From NCBI GenBank assembly GCA_029778235.1, contig JAKOQS010000066.1, positions 18,286 to 82,285 on the forward strand: 64,000 nt of DNA. The letters run 5' to 3'. The translations under genes and the position numbers were made by a program. Positions within the stretch are counted from its first letter, which is position 1, and the number at the start of each line of letters is the position of its first letter. The notes beneath the pieces were generated by a model, which was not told the DNA's origin, made no database searches, and was given only the letters and a program-made list of their open reading frames with translations. This document shows, piece by piece, positions 10,165 through 19,347 of the stretch. Origin of the DNA: Chloroflexota bacterium. GTDB lineage: Bacteria; Chloroflexota; Limnocylindria; Limnocylindrales; CSP1-4.

Positions 10165-11355
10165 GTGAGCGTCGGCACCGCGTTCCATCCCCGCACGGCC
10201 GACCTCAACGTCAAGCAGCAGTGGCGCGAATGGTCCGGGTACTTCGCGGCGAGCGTCTATCACGACGGCCACCAGATCGAGTACAACGCGATCCGTGAGA
10301 GCGCCGCCCTGATCGACGTCTCCCCGCTCTTCAAGTACCGGATCGCGGGGCCCGGCGCGCTCGCCCTCGTCGACCGGCTGATCACCCGCGACGCCACGAA
10401 GCTCGTCCCCGGCCGCGTCTACTACACCGCCTGGTGCGACGAGGCGGGCAAGGTCATCGACGACGGCACCGTCCACCGCCTCGACGACGGCTCCTTCCGC
10501 TGGACCGCGGCGGATCCGCAGTACCGCTGGCTCGCGATGAACACCGCCGGGCTGGACGTGGAGATCACCGAGGAGAGCGAGGCGGTCGCCGCCCTGGCGC
10601 TCCAGGGGCCGCGCTCGCGGGACGTCCTCGAAGCCGCCACGGGCGAGTCGTTCGCGGACCTGCGCTACTTCCGTCGCCGGGCCTCCACGCTGGCCGGGAT
10701 CCCCGTGGACGTCTCGCGGACCGGCTACACCGGGGACCTCGGCTACGAGGTGTGGATCCCGGCCGACCGGGCCGCGGATGCCTGGGACGCCCTGATGGAG
10801 GCCGGGCGCCTCGTCTCGGCGCGTCCGGCGGGCATGCTCGCGCTGGACGTCGCGCGGGTGGAGGCCGGCCTGATCCTCCTCGAGGTGGACTACACGAGCA
10901 GCCGCCACGCCCTGATCCCCGAGCAGGCGTACTCGCCGTTCGAGATCGGCCTGGGCCGCCTGGTGGACTTCGAGAAGGCCGACTTCGTCGGCAGGCGCGC
11001 GCTCCTGGCGGAGCAGGCCCGCGGCGGGCCCGCGCGCCGGCTGGTGGGCCTCCAGCTCGACTGGGGCGAGCTCGCGGCCCTCTGCGAGGCGCAGGGGCTT
11101 CCGCCGTCGGTGCCGGGGACGGCGTCGCGGACGCCGGTCCCGCTCTACGACGGCGGCCGCTGGGTGGGCAAGGCGACCAGCACGACCTGGAGCCCGATCC
11201 TCAAGCAGCTCGTGGCATTGGCATCGGTGCCCGCCCGCTACGAGCGTCCCGGCACGGTGCTGCGGATGGAGTGGACGGTGGAGGCCGTGCGCGGGACCGT
11301 CGCGGCGACCGTGGTGGACCTGCCCTTCTTCGACCCGCCGCGCAAGCGGGCGTGA
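10165..11355 (+). CDS. Aminomethyltransferase (GcvT) family protein
   Basis: YNAIRESAALIDVSPLFKYRIAGPGALALVDRLITRD; ALQGPRSRDVL; VSRTGYTGDLGYEVWIPAD; LDVARVEAGLILLEVDY, all typical of the GcvT/folate-binding family. Confidence 0.9.
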   Translation: MSVGTAFHPRTADLNVKQQWREWSGYFAASVYHDGHQIEYNAIRESAALIDVSPLFKYRIAGPGALALVDRLITRDATKLVPGRVYYTAWCDEAGKVIDDGTVHRLDDGSFRWTAADPQYRWLAMNTAGLDVEITEESEAVAALALQGPRSRDVLEAATGESFADLRYFRRRASTLAGIPVDVSRTGYTGDLGYEVWIPADRAADAWDALMEAGRLVSARPAGMLALDVARVEAGLILLEVDYTSSRHALIPEQAYSPFEIGLGRLVDFEKADFVGRRALLAEQARGGPARRLVGLQLDWGELAALCEAQGLPPSVPGTASRTPVPLYDGGRWVGKATSTTWSPILKQLVALASVPARYERPGTVLRMEWTVEAVRGTVAATVVDLPFFDPPRKRA

Positions 11356-11436
11356 GACCGTCGGATCGCCCGCGGCGGCGCGGGTGGCTCTCGACCGGGT
11401 GTCGTGGGCCCCGGCGCACGCGCTGACGGACTCGGT

Positions 11437-12201
11437 CTACTCGCTGACCCGGTGGAGCGCCGCGGCGATGGCCGCGAGACCCGTCGCGTCCATGCCCGTG
11501 CCGGTGAGCGCCCAGGCCGGGGCGTCGCCGGCATTCACGTAGACGGCGAAGCCATCGGCATCGCTGCCACCGAGCGCCACGAGCAGCCCTGAGCGGTCGC
11601 CGAAGGCGGCCGGCCCGATCTCGCGCGCCCGCGGGGCGCACGCCGCGGCATCATCGGCGCAGTACGCGCCCTGCCGCAGCTCGAGCCGCTCGCCGGCCGG
11701 CCCACGGTACGTGATGTCCAGCCGGCCTCCGTCCGCGAGCCGGTACGCGCCGGTCTCGACGAACCAGCCGTCCGCAAGGACCGGGCAGTAGACGTCCCAC
11801 GACATCGCCTCCGCGGCCGCCGCGAAGAAGTCGCGGTTCTCGGCCGAGCCGGTGCACGCATCCGCGCCGGGCGGGAGGCCGGCGGTCGAGCCCGACGCTG
11901 TCGGGACGGCGGTCGCCGCCGCCGTCCCGGACGGCTCGGGCTCCGCGGACCGCCCGGGCGTGACGACGGGGTCCGTGGGGCGGGGCGACGCGGGCCCCGG
12001 CGTCCGGTCGACGTCGGGCGGCAGGCTCGCAGCGGCGTCGGGCGTGGGCCGCGCCGTGCTGGCGCTCGCGGCGGGCACGTCCGCGGGGGATGAGCCGCAC
12101 GCCGCGACCGACGCCGCGAGGCGCAGCATGGTGGCGGCCGCGACCGCGCGGGAGCGAGCGGCGGGTGGGACGTGGGTCCCCGCCGGGTTCCGACGGCTCA
12201 T
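11437..12201 (-). CDS. Putative secreted lipoprotein, unknown function
   Basis: N-terminal hydrophobic segment with lipobox-like LAASVAACGSS followed by Pro/Ser/Thr-rich linker. Confidence 0.6.
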   Translation of the reverse strand: MSRRNPAGTHVPPAARSRAVAAATMLRLAASVAACGSSPADVPAASASTARPTPDAAASLPPDVDRTPGPASPRPTDPVVTPGRSAEPEPSGTAAATAVPTASGSTAGLPPGADACTGSAENRDFFAAAAEAMSWDVYCPVLADGWFVETGAYRLADGGRLDITYRGPAGERLELRQGAYCADDAAACAPRAREIGPAAFGDRSGLLVALGGSDADGFAVYVNAGDAPAWALTGTGMDATGLAAIAAALHRVSE

Positions 12202-12261
12202 CGGGAAAGAGCCTACACCCCGCCCCGCGACGGTCCATGCCGCGGGATGGACGATGCCGCG

Positions 12262-13008
12262 TCAGCCGCGCAGGGCGTGCACCGGGTCGACGCCGAAGAC
12301 CGACCGCACCATCGCGTCGGTGAGCACATCCGCCGGCGGGCCGTCGGCGACCAGCCTCCCGCCGTCGACGACGAGGAGACGCGGGAAGAAGTGGGCCGCG
12401 AGGCCCAGATCGTGGAGCACCGCGACGACGGTCGTCCCGTCGCGCTCGTTGAGGTCCACGAGCATCTCCATCGCCTCCACACGGTGGCGAAGGTCGAGGT
12501 GCACCGTCGGCTCGTCGAGCAGGAGGATCGGCGCGCCCTGGGCGACGGCCAGCGCGAGCAGGACCAGCTGGCGCTCCCCGAGGGAGAGCTCGCGCGCGTC
12601 CCGGCCCACGAGGTGCGCCAGGCCGACCCGGTCGATCGCCGCGGCGACGGCCGTCACGTCCGCGGGCCCCGGCCCCCGGAGCGCGTTCTCGTGGGGAAGC
12701 CGGCCGAGCGCGACCACCTCCTCGACCGTCATCGCGAACGGCAGCGACGCCTGGGACGGGACCGCCGCGACGCGGCGCGCGACCGCGACGCGGTCCAGCC
12801 GGTCCACCAGGTCCCCGCCGAGCAGGACCCGGCCGGTCCGTGCCCGGAGCGTTCCCGCGATCAGTCGCAGCAGCGTGGACTTGCCTGCGCCGTTGGGCCC
12901 GATGATGGCGACCCGCTCGCCCGCCTCCACGCGGACGTCGAGGTCCCGCATCACCTCGCGCCGCCGGTAGCCGGCCGAGACGCCCTGGAGCGCGACCGCG
13001 GCCGTCAC
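12262..13008 (-). CDS. btuD: ABC transporter ATP-binding protein, FecE/BtuD type (probable cobalamin import)
   Basis: Walker A GPNGAGKSTLLRLIAG, signature LSLGERQLVLLALAVAQ, Walker B ILLLDEPT; GTG start overlaps the permease stop; behind a cobalamin riboswitch. Confidence 0.85.
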   Translation of the reverse strand: MTAAVALQGVSAGYRRREVMRDLDVRVEAGERVAIIGPNGAGKSTLLRLIAGTLRARTGRVLLGGDLVDRLDRVAVARRVAAVPSQASLPFAMTVEEVVALGRLPHENALRGPGPADVTAVAAAIDRVGLAHLVGRDARELSLGERQLVLLALAVAQGAPILLLDEPTVHLDLRHRVEAMEMLVDLNERDGTTVVAVLHDLGLAAHFFPRLLVVDGGRLVADGPPADVLTDAMVRSVFGVDPVHALRG

Positions 13009-14075
13009 AGCTCGTACCCCGTGCGCGTGCGGCGCAGGAGCAGGACGAAGACAGGTGCCCCGATCAGCGCGGTGACGACGCCGACCGGGATGTCGCCGAC
13101 GAGCCGCGCGACCAGGTCCGCCCCACCGAGCAGGACGGCGCCGGCGGCCGCCGAGACCGGCAGGACGCGGCGGGCATCGGGCCCGGTGACCATCCGGACG
13201 AGATGCGGCACCAGCAGCCCGACGAACCCGATGAGCCCGCTGATCGCCACCCCGGCGGCGGTCACGAGCGAGGCGAGGGCGAGCAGGATGGCCCGCTCGC
13301 GGCGGACGTCCACGCCCAGGTGGGCGGCCGCCTCGTCGCCGAGCAACAGCCCGTTGAGCGCGCGTGACCGGGCGACGATGGCGATCGAGCCCGCCAGCAC
13401 GATGGGCAGGGCGGTCGCCAGCCGGAGCCAGGACGCTCCGTCGAAACCGCCGAGGAGGAACGAGAAGATCTGCCGCAGGTTGGAGCCGGAGAGGTACATC
13501 GCCATCGCCAGACCCGCGGCGAGCAGCGATCCCACCGCGTAGCCGGTCAGCAGGAGGCCGGTCAGGCCGCCGGACCGGCCGACGCGGTAGACGACCGCGA
13601 CGGTCAGGAGCGCACCCGCGAACGCGAGGAGGTTGAGCAGCCCGATCTCGAGGAACAGCAGCCGGACGGGGATGAGCACGGCGATCGCCGCGCCGAGCGC
13701 GGCGCCGGACGCCGTCCCGAGGACGTAGGGGTCCGCGAGGGGATTGCGCAGGACGCCCTGGAACGTGGCACCGGCGATCGCGAGTCCGGCACCCACGAGC
13801 ATCGCCGAGAGCACCCGCGGGAGTCGCAGGTCCATCACGATCGTCTCGGCCGTCGCGGGCCAGGTCGCCTCGACCGGCAGGCCCAGGAGCCGGTGCGCGA
13901 GGATCGCGACCGTCTGGTCCGGGGCGATCGACACGGACCCGAGGCCGACGCCGAGGACGAGGACCGCGGCGAGGCCCACGACCGACGCCATCACGACGAC
14001 GGCCGGCCGCCACGTGCGCCGCGACAGCCGGATCTCCGGCAGCGCGGTCGCGACGGCGCGGGTCTCGGTGGTCAT
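13005..14075 (-). CDS. btuC: FecCD-family ABC transporter permease (BtuC-like)
   Basis: LPRVLSAMLVGAGLAIAGATFQGVLRNPLADPYVLGTASGAALGAA and GLIGFVGLLVPHLVRMVTGPDARRVLP, FecCD hallmarks. Confidence 0.92.
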   Translation of the reverse strand: MTTETRAVATALPEIRLSRRTWRPAVVVMASVVGLAAVLVLGVGLGSVSIAPDQTVAILAHRLLGLPVEATWPATAETIVMDLRLPRVLSAMLVGAGLAIAGATFQGVLRNPLADPYVLGTASGAALGAAIAVLIPVRLLFLEIGLLNLLAFAGALLTVAVVYRVGRSGGLTGLLLTGYAVGSLLAAGLAMAMYLSGSNLRQIFSFLLGGFDGASWLRLATALPIVLAGSIAIVARSRALNGLLLGDEAAAHLGVDVRRERAILLALASLVTAAGVAISGLIGFVGLLVPHLVRMVTGPDARRVLPVSAAAGAVLLGGADLVARLVGDIPVGVVTALIGAPVFVLLLRRTRTGYEL

Positions 14076-14084
14076 CTCGCTCCC

Positions 14085-15179
14085 CTACGGCGCCGGCGCG
14101 GGCGGCGGGCTCCCGACGTCCGGGAGCGCGAGCGTGGGGTCGATCGCGAGCGCCAGGGCGCGGAGCCCGTCCACGATGCGCGGCCCGGGACGCGTCACGA
14201 CCGTGTCGTCCACCGGCCGGATGGCCCCGGCCTTCACGGCCGTCATCGCGGACCAACCGGGACGCTGGGTCACGGCCTCGGGGGTGGTGCCGTACGCGGC
14301 ATCGCCGAGGACGATGACCTGGGGATCGGCGGCGACGAGCTTCTCGAGCGGGATCGCGAACACGGCCGGGTCGCCGGTGGTGATCGGCTCGCCGCCTGCG
14401 AGCGCGATCATCGCCGCGATGAAGGAGCCGGGGGCGGGTCCGTAGATCTCGTTCGTTGCGTCGAGCTCGTAGAAGACCCGGGGTGCTGCCGTCCCCGCGG
14501 CGGCGACGGCGGCCGAGATGGCCGCGATCCGCTCGCGCATCCACGCCGTGAGCCCACCCGCCGCGTCGGGGGCGCCCACGGCGGACCCGACGAGCTCGAT
14601 GTCGTGCAGGATCCCCTCGACGGTGTCCGCGTAGACGACGAGGACCGGGATCCCGACCGACCGGAGCTTCGCGATCTCCTCGGGCGGATTGAAGCCGTTG
14701 CCGCCCGCGATGACCAGGTCGGGCTCCATGCCCACGACCTTCTCGACGTCCACGCCGGTGAACGAGGCGACGTGCGGGAGGTCCTTCACCTGTGGCGGGA
14801 AGTCGTCGAAGTCCGTGTTCGCCACCAGCCGGTCCCCGACGCCGAGCGCGAAGAGCGTCTCGGTCACCGCCGGCGTGAGCGACACGATCCGCTCCGGCCG
14901 CGCCGGGATCGTGACGGCCGTGCCCTCGTCGTCGGCGAGGGTGAGGGGGAACGCTGCTGCCGGCGACGGCGTCGCGGCGGGCGATGGAGCGGCCGTGGCC
15001 GGAGGAGCGGTCGCGGGCGGTGCGGTCACGGGCGGGGCCGGCGTGGGCGCGGGCATCGACGGGGATGCCGGGGCCGAGGAGGCGGACGCGGAGCACGCGG
15101 CCAGCGAGGCCGCCAGCGCGAGCGCGACGAGCGGTCGGATGAGGAGCAGGGCGCGGGTGCGCGGAGAGCGGGATGTCAC
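14085..15179 (-). CDS. btuF: ABC transporter substrate-binding lipoprotein (BtuF-like)
   Basis: Signal peptide with lipobox ALAASLAACSAS; PERIVSLTPAVTETLFALGVGDRLVANTDFDDFP; EPDLVIAGG. Confidence 0.88.
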   Translation of the reverse strand: MTSRSPRTRALLLIRPLVALALAASLAACSASASSAPASPSMPAPTPAPPVTAPPATAPPATAAPSPAATPSPAAAFPLTLADDEGTAVTIPARPERIVSLTPAVTETLFALGVGDRLVANTDFDDFPPQVKDLPHVASFTGVDVEKVVGMEPDLVIAGGNGFNPPEEIAKLRSVGIPVLVVYADTVEGILHDIELVGSAVGAPDAAGGLTAWMRERIAAISAAVAAAGTAAPRVFYELDATNEIYGPAPGSFIAAMIALAGGEPITTGDPAVFAIPLEKLVAADPQVIVLGDAAYGTTPEAVTQRPGWSAMTAVKAGAIRPVDDTVVTRPGPRIVDGLRALALAIDPTLALPDVGSPPPAPAP

Positions 15180-15299
15180 GGAGGACCTCGTGCCGGACAG
15201 GGGGAACGAGCGGGTGCCCGCAGGACGGGCGCGGCAGGAGGTCAGGAAGTCGTGTGCACGGTCGCCAACACCTTTCACGCGAAGGTTCGGACGTCACCA

Positions 15300-15405
15300 C
15301 GCGACCGGCGACCGGACTGCGGCCCGAGGGCCTTCACCGTAGCGCGACTGTGCCGGATTCCCACCGGCTTCGCGGCCGTGCGGCGTCGTTCTCTGACCGG
15401 GCGAG
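15300..15405 (-). ncRNA. Cobalamin riboswitch (B12-box-containing leader)
   Basis: Reverse complement contains GCGAAGCCGGTGGGAATCCGGCACAGTCGCGCTACGGTGA (15331-15371 core), matching the conserved AAGCCGGTGNGAATCCGGC...GTC.CGC.AC.GTGA core; located directly upstream of btuF-btuC-btuD. Boundaries approximate. Confidence 0.85.
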
Positions 15406-15621
15406 CGTAGCACAGCGACCCCGGCGCGGAAGGGCCGGACGGCCGGTGCCGGATGGCCCGCCGGATGGTCGCGGCCGAGGGACGGGACGGGGCAGAGGAG
15501 AAGGCCCTGCCGACGGCCGACGGCCGACCGCCGGACGCACGCGGGCCCGCCGCGGCTGCGACGGGCCCGACGGTGGCGACGTGCCGCCGGCGCCGCGACG
15601 GGTCGCGGCGGGCGGGACGGG

Positions 15622-15900
15622 TCAGACGGCGACGGAAGAGCGCTCTGCCGGGAGGAGGTCGATCTGCGCGTCCTCGGGCAGCATGGGGCCCAGCATCTTC
15701 TGAAGGGCGAGGAGGTGGACGCAGCTGTGCCAGCTCGCGAAGAAGTGGCACGTGCAGTCCCAGGCGCCGTCCTTGAGGGTCACGCGGTGCGTGTCGTTGT
15801 CACCGCGGAAGGTCAACGCCAGGCTCTCGAAGGTCACGCGATCCGGCTCGCGCGAGTACCGGTTGGCCTTCTCCACCTTGCCGATGAGAGAGCTGTGCAT
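15622..15900 (-). CDS. Small SWIM-type zinc finger protein
   Basis: CxC...CxH arrangement: DCTCHFFASWHSCVHLLALQKML. Confidence 0.7.
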   Translation of the reverse strand: MHSSLIGKVEKANRYSREPDRVTFESLALTFRGDNDTHRVTLKDGAWDCTCHFFASWHSCVHLLALQKMLGPMLPEDAQIDLLPAERSSVAV

Positions 15901-15993
15901 CGTCGATGGACCCTCCGAGATCCGGGGGCTGAGAAGGGACTCCGCCCATCATCCGCCCCGCGCGTGGGGCCGTCGGGCGGCCCGTCAACGATA

Positions 15994-16027
15994 CGACACC
16001 GGACGGGCCGAGACCAGTCCGGTGTCG
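15994..16027 (-). terminator. Hairpin (11-bp perfect inverted repeat), candidate terminator of the gene at 16076..16552
   Basis: CGACACCGGAC (15994-16004) ... GTCCGGTGTCG (16017-16027); no T-tract. Confidence 0.4.
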
Positions 16028-16075
16028 CAGCGAGCGTCCGGCGGGGGGCGGTCGCACCTGCCGCCGCCCGGGTGG

Positions 16076-16552
16076 TCAGTCGGACATCCTCGCCGACCAG
16101 TGGAAGCCGGGCGAGCCGGGCCCGCTCACGGGCGTGCGGACGGCGATGTAGATGTCCGCGCTGGGCGAGTAGAAGGGGGGTGCGGTGACGATGAACGACG
16201 TCGTCCCCATCGCCCCCGGCGCCACCGATCCGGAGGTCGGCCCGCCCGGGACGTAGCCCCAGACGCGCCCGGACCGCGATGTCACGACGTTGGTCGCCCT
16301 CCACGGCAGCGAGGAGCATGTCCAGTTGTTCCGGATGTAGACGCGGAACGCGATCGACTCGCCGTACGAGAAGTACAGCTGCGTCGAGGTCAGTGGCAGC
16401 ACCCAGATGTTCGGCGCGGCGGTGTCGTCGCACGCGGGTGAGGCCGGACCGGCGGCCGCGACGGGCGACACGGCGGCGGGGACGAGGAGCGTGGCGACGA
16501 GGGCGAGCGCCGCCGCGCTGCGCCGGTGGCGCGGGCCGATGGGGGATCTCAT
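16076..16552 (-). CDS. Putative secreted protein, unknown function
   Basis: Signal peptide MRSPIGPRHRRSAAALALVATLLVPAAVSPVAAAG followed by a compact domain. Confidence 0.6.
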   Translation of the reverse strand: MRSPIGPRHRRSAAALALVATLLVPAAVSPVAAAGPASPACDDTAAPNIWVLPLTSTQLYFSYGESIAFRVYIRNNWTCSSLPWRATNVVTSRSGRVWGYVPGGPTSGSVAPGAMGTTSFIVTAPPFYSPSADIYIAVRTPVSGPGSPGFHWSARMSD

Positions 16553-16726
16553 CGATGGGGTCCTCCGAAGATCGCCTCGGCCGGGATGGGACGTGATGGC
16601 CGAGGAAGGCCGAGTGTGCGGCCTCCCGGCACGCGCGTCCATAGCCGGACACCCCACCGGGGGATGGCACTTTCGACCCCCGTCCGACGCGTGCGTCCCC
16701 GAACGGATCGCCCGCGACCTCGTCCG

Positions 16727-18208
16727 TCAGACGGCGCGGACCAGCGCCTCCCCGACCGCGATCGCGGCGTCCGCGAGGTCCTGGGACGTGGATTCCGTGT
16801 ACACGCGGACGAGCGGCTCGGTGCCGCTCCATCGGATGAGCAGCCACGACCCGTCCGCGATGCTCCACTTCACCCCGTCGGCGGTGGAGAGCGGCTGCGT
16901 CCGGACGATCGGCATCCCGCCGAACCCGTCCGGCGCGTGCTCATCGAGCGCCACCTTCAGTCGGTCCTTGAAGGCCGCATAGCCCGACCTCTCGATGTGG
17001 AGGTCCACGCGCTGGTAGAAGCTGCCGCCGGCGATCTCGTGGAGGTGCGCGATCGACCGGCTGGCCGGCCATCGCCCTGCCGCCTTCTCGCGGAGGAACA
17101 GGTCGAGCAGCATGAGGTCGGCGTAGATGCCGTCACGCTCCGGCAGGTGCATCCCGAAGCCGTACCCGCCCGATTCCTCCCCGCCCATCATCGCGTCGGT
17201 CTCGATCATCTTCGGGCCGACGTACTTGAAGCCGACCGGGGTCTCGTGGACCCCGACGCCATAGCGCTCGCCGAGGCGCTCGGCCATCGAGGTCGTGTTC
17301 ACGCTCTTCACCACGTCCTGGCGCATCCCCCGGTGCTCCAGGAGGTAGTACATGAGCAGGCCGTACACCTGAAGCTGGTGGATGAAGACGCCCCGCTCGT
17401 CGGCCGCGCCGGCCCGGTCCGCGTCGCCGTCGAGCAGCAGGCCCAGGTCGTAGCCGCCGCCCGCGATGATCCCCAGCGCCTCGTCGATGTTCGGCCGGAT
17501 GGGCTCCGGGTTCACCCCGCCGAAGTACGGGTTGCGCTCCTGGTGGATCTCCGTGACGCGGATCCGGCCGCCGGCGAGCAGCCGGCTGATCCAGCCTGCG
17601 CCGGATCCCCACATCGGATCGACGAGGACGGAGACGTCGGCAGCCTTCAGGGCATCGAGGTCGAGGGAACGCCGGACGAAGCGCTCGTACCCCACGAAGG
17701 GGTCATAGCGCTCGACGAGTCCCGCCTCCTCGGCCTCGGCGAACGGCCTCCGGGGGATGCCCGTCCCGCCGTTCTCGGCGATCGTGGCCTCCAGCGCGGC
17801 CAGGATCTCCGGCCCCGCGGCCGAGCCGGACGGCGACTTCACCTTGAACCCGTTGTCCGTCCACGGGTTGTGACTGGCCGTGATCACGACCCCGGCCGCC
17901 GCGCCGCGCTCGACGACCTCGTACGACGACATCTGCGTCGGCACGGCCGACGCGGCGTATGCCACCGGGATGTCGTGCGCCAGCAGCACCTCGGCCGCCG
18001 CGATCGCGAAGTGCTCGCTGGCGAACCGTCGGTCGTACGCGACGACGACGCCCTTCGCGGTCTCGCCACGGTCGACGACGTAGCGGGCGACGCCGTGGGC
18101 ACAGCGACGGACGTTCTCGTACGTGTAGTCGTCGGCGACCCTGGCGCGCCAGCCGTCGGTCCCGAAGACGATGCGGGTGGGGGTGGGGACCTCGGCGATG
18201 ATCGTCAC
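16727..18208 (-). CDS. Phosphohexomutase (phosphoglucomutase/phosphomannomutase family)
   Basis: FGTDGWRA, GVVITASHNPWTDNGFKVK (active-site Ser), LDGDADRAG metal-binding loop, GGEESGG. Confidence 0.93.
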   Translation of the reverse strand: MTIIAEVPTPTRIVFGTDGWRARVADDYTYENVRRCAHGVARYVVDRGETAKGVVVAYDRRFASEHFAIAAAEVLLAHDIPVAYAASAVPTQMSSYEVVERGAAAGVVITASHNPWTDNGFKVKSPSGSAAGPEILAALEATIAENGGTGIPRRPFAEAEEAGLVERYDPFVGYERFVRRSLDLDALKAADVSVLVDPMWGSGAGWISRLLAGGRIRVTEIHQERNPYFGGVNPEPIRPNIDEALGIIAGGGYDLGLLLDGDADRAGAADERGVFIHQLQVYGLLMYYLLEHRGMRQDVVKSVNTTSMAERLGERYGVGVHETPVGFKYVGPKMIETDAMMGGEESGGYGFGMHLPERDGIYADLMLLDLFLREKAAGRWPASRSIAHLHEIAGGSFYQRVDLHIERSGYAAFKDRLKVALDEHAPDGFGGMPIVRTQPLSTADGVKWSIADGSWLLIRWSGTEPLVRVYTESTSQDLADAAIAVGEALVRAV

Positions 18209-19344
18209 GTTCCCTCCTCGACGGCGCGACGCGCGAGCTCCTCGGCGATCGAACGCACCTCCTGCGACCGATCGGCGGCGCAGACGAGGAGTGCGTCAGG
18301 CGTGTCGATGACGATGGTATCGCGCAGCCCGATCGTCACGACGAGCCTCCCGTCGGCCAGGACCAGCGTGCCCTCGGACCCGACGTCGCGCCGCGGGCCT
18401 GCACCCACCGTCCCGGGAGGCCCGCCTGCAGCATCCTCCGCACGGGCCCGAGCGACGAGCGCGTCGCGGATCGCGGACCAGCTGCCAAGATCGCTCCAGC
18501 CGACGTCGGCCGGGACCACGAGCACTTCGCCGAGCGCGGCGGCGGGCTCCATCACGGCGTAGTCGATCGAGGTCCGGCGGACGGTGGCGTAGGCGGCCGC
18601 GAGGGCGCCGGCGTGACCCGCCGCCTCCCTGCCCCTCGCGCGCGCGATCTCGTCCACGATGTCGGCGGCATGGCGGCCGAGCGCCTCGCGGATCGCTCGC
18701 CGGCGCCAGACGAAGATCCCGGCGTTCCACGCCGCGGGCGGGTCGCCGGCCAGCAGGGCCGCCGCGGCCTCCGGGTCCGGCTTCTCCACGAAGCGGAGGA
18801 CCGGCCGGGCCGCGGCCGCCGCCGGCCACGTTCCCGGGTCGGGGGTACCGGGAGCGAGGCCCGGGACGATGTAGCCGTAGCCGGTCTCCGGCCCTGTCGG
18901 GCGGATCCCCAGGGTGACGAGCGGGTCGGCGACCCCCGCACCGCCCGCGGCCGCGGCCGCGGCCGCGGCCAGGACGGACCGGAAGCCCTGCTCGTCGAGG
19001 ACGAGATGGTCGGCGGGCAGCACGAGCATGACGTCGTCGTCCGGGCGGTCGATCGCGACGGCGGCGAGGGCGATCGCCGCGGCCGTGTTGCGGCCTTCCG
19101 GCTCCGCCACGAGGTTGCCCGCCGGCATCTCGGGAAGCTGCTCGCGGACCAGGTCCGCGTGGCGCGTGTCGGTGAGCACGAAGACGTCCATGGGAAGAAC
19201 GAGCGGCGCGAGCCGGTCCACCGTGCGTCGAAGCAACGTCGCGCCGCCGAGCGGGGCGAGGAACGGCTTGGGCCGGTCCGGCCGGGAGAGGGGCCAGAGG
19301 CGCGTCCCGCTGCCGCCGGCGAGGACGACGGCGTAGATCGCCAC
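18205..19344 (-). CDS. manC: Mannose-1-phosphate guanylyltransferase
   Basis: VVLAGGSGTRLWPLSRPDRPKPFLAPLGGATLLRRTVDRL; LVLPADHLV; WNAGIFVWRRRAI; start/stop overlap with the phosphohexomutase. Confidence 0.9.
   Translation of the reverse strand: MAIYAVVLAGGSGTRLWPLSRPDRPKPFLAPLGGATLLRRTVDRLAPLVLPMDVFVLTDTRHADLVREQLPEMPAGNLVAEPEGRNTAAAIALAAVAIDRPDDDVMLVLPADHLVLDEQGFRSVLAAAAAAAAGGAGVADPLVTLGIRPTGPETGYGYIVPGLAPGTPDPGTWPAAAAARPVLRFVEKPDPEAAAALLAGDPPAAWNAGIFVWRRRAIREALGRHAADIVDEIARARGREAAGHAGALAAAYATVRRTSIDYAVMEPAAALGEVLVVPADVGWSDLGSWSAIRDALVARARAEDAAGGPPGTVGAGPRRDVGSEGTLVLADGRLVVTIGLRDTIVIDTPDALLVCAADRSQEVRSIAEELARRAVEEGT
18945..18970. repeat. CCGCGG/GGCCGC hexanucleotide tract inside manC, encodes poly-Ala
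   Basis: cgcggccgcggccgcggccgcggcc, translating to an Ala run (AAAAAAAA) in the minus-strand CDS. Confidence 0.7.
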
Positions 19345-19347
19345 GCG

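Noticed and set aside
12262-15300. 1012-aa minus ORF as a single protein
   Set aside because: Only the C-terminal ~250 aa (ABC ATPase) is real; the rest is an off-frame reading of the permease and binding-protein genes
15275-15751. 158-aa minus ORF over the B12 leader
   Set aside because: Overlaps the riboswitch and the SWIM gene; no protein-like features
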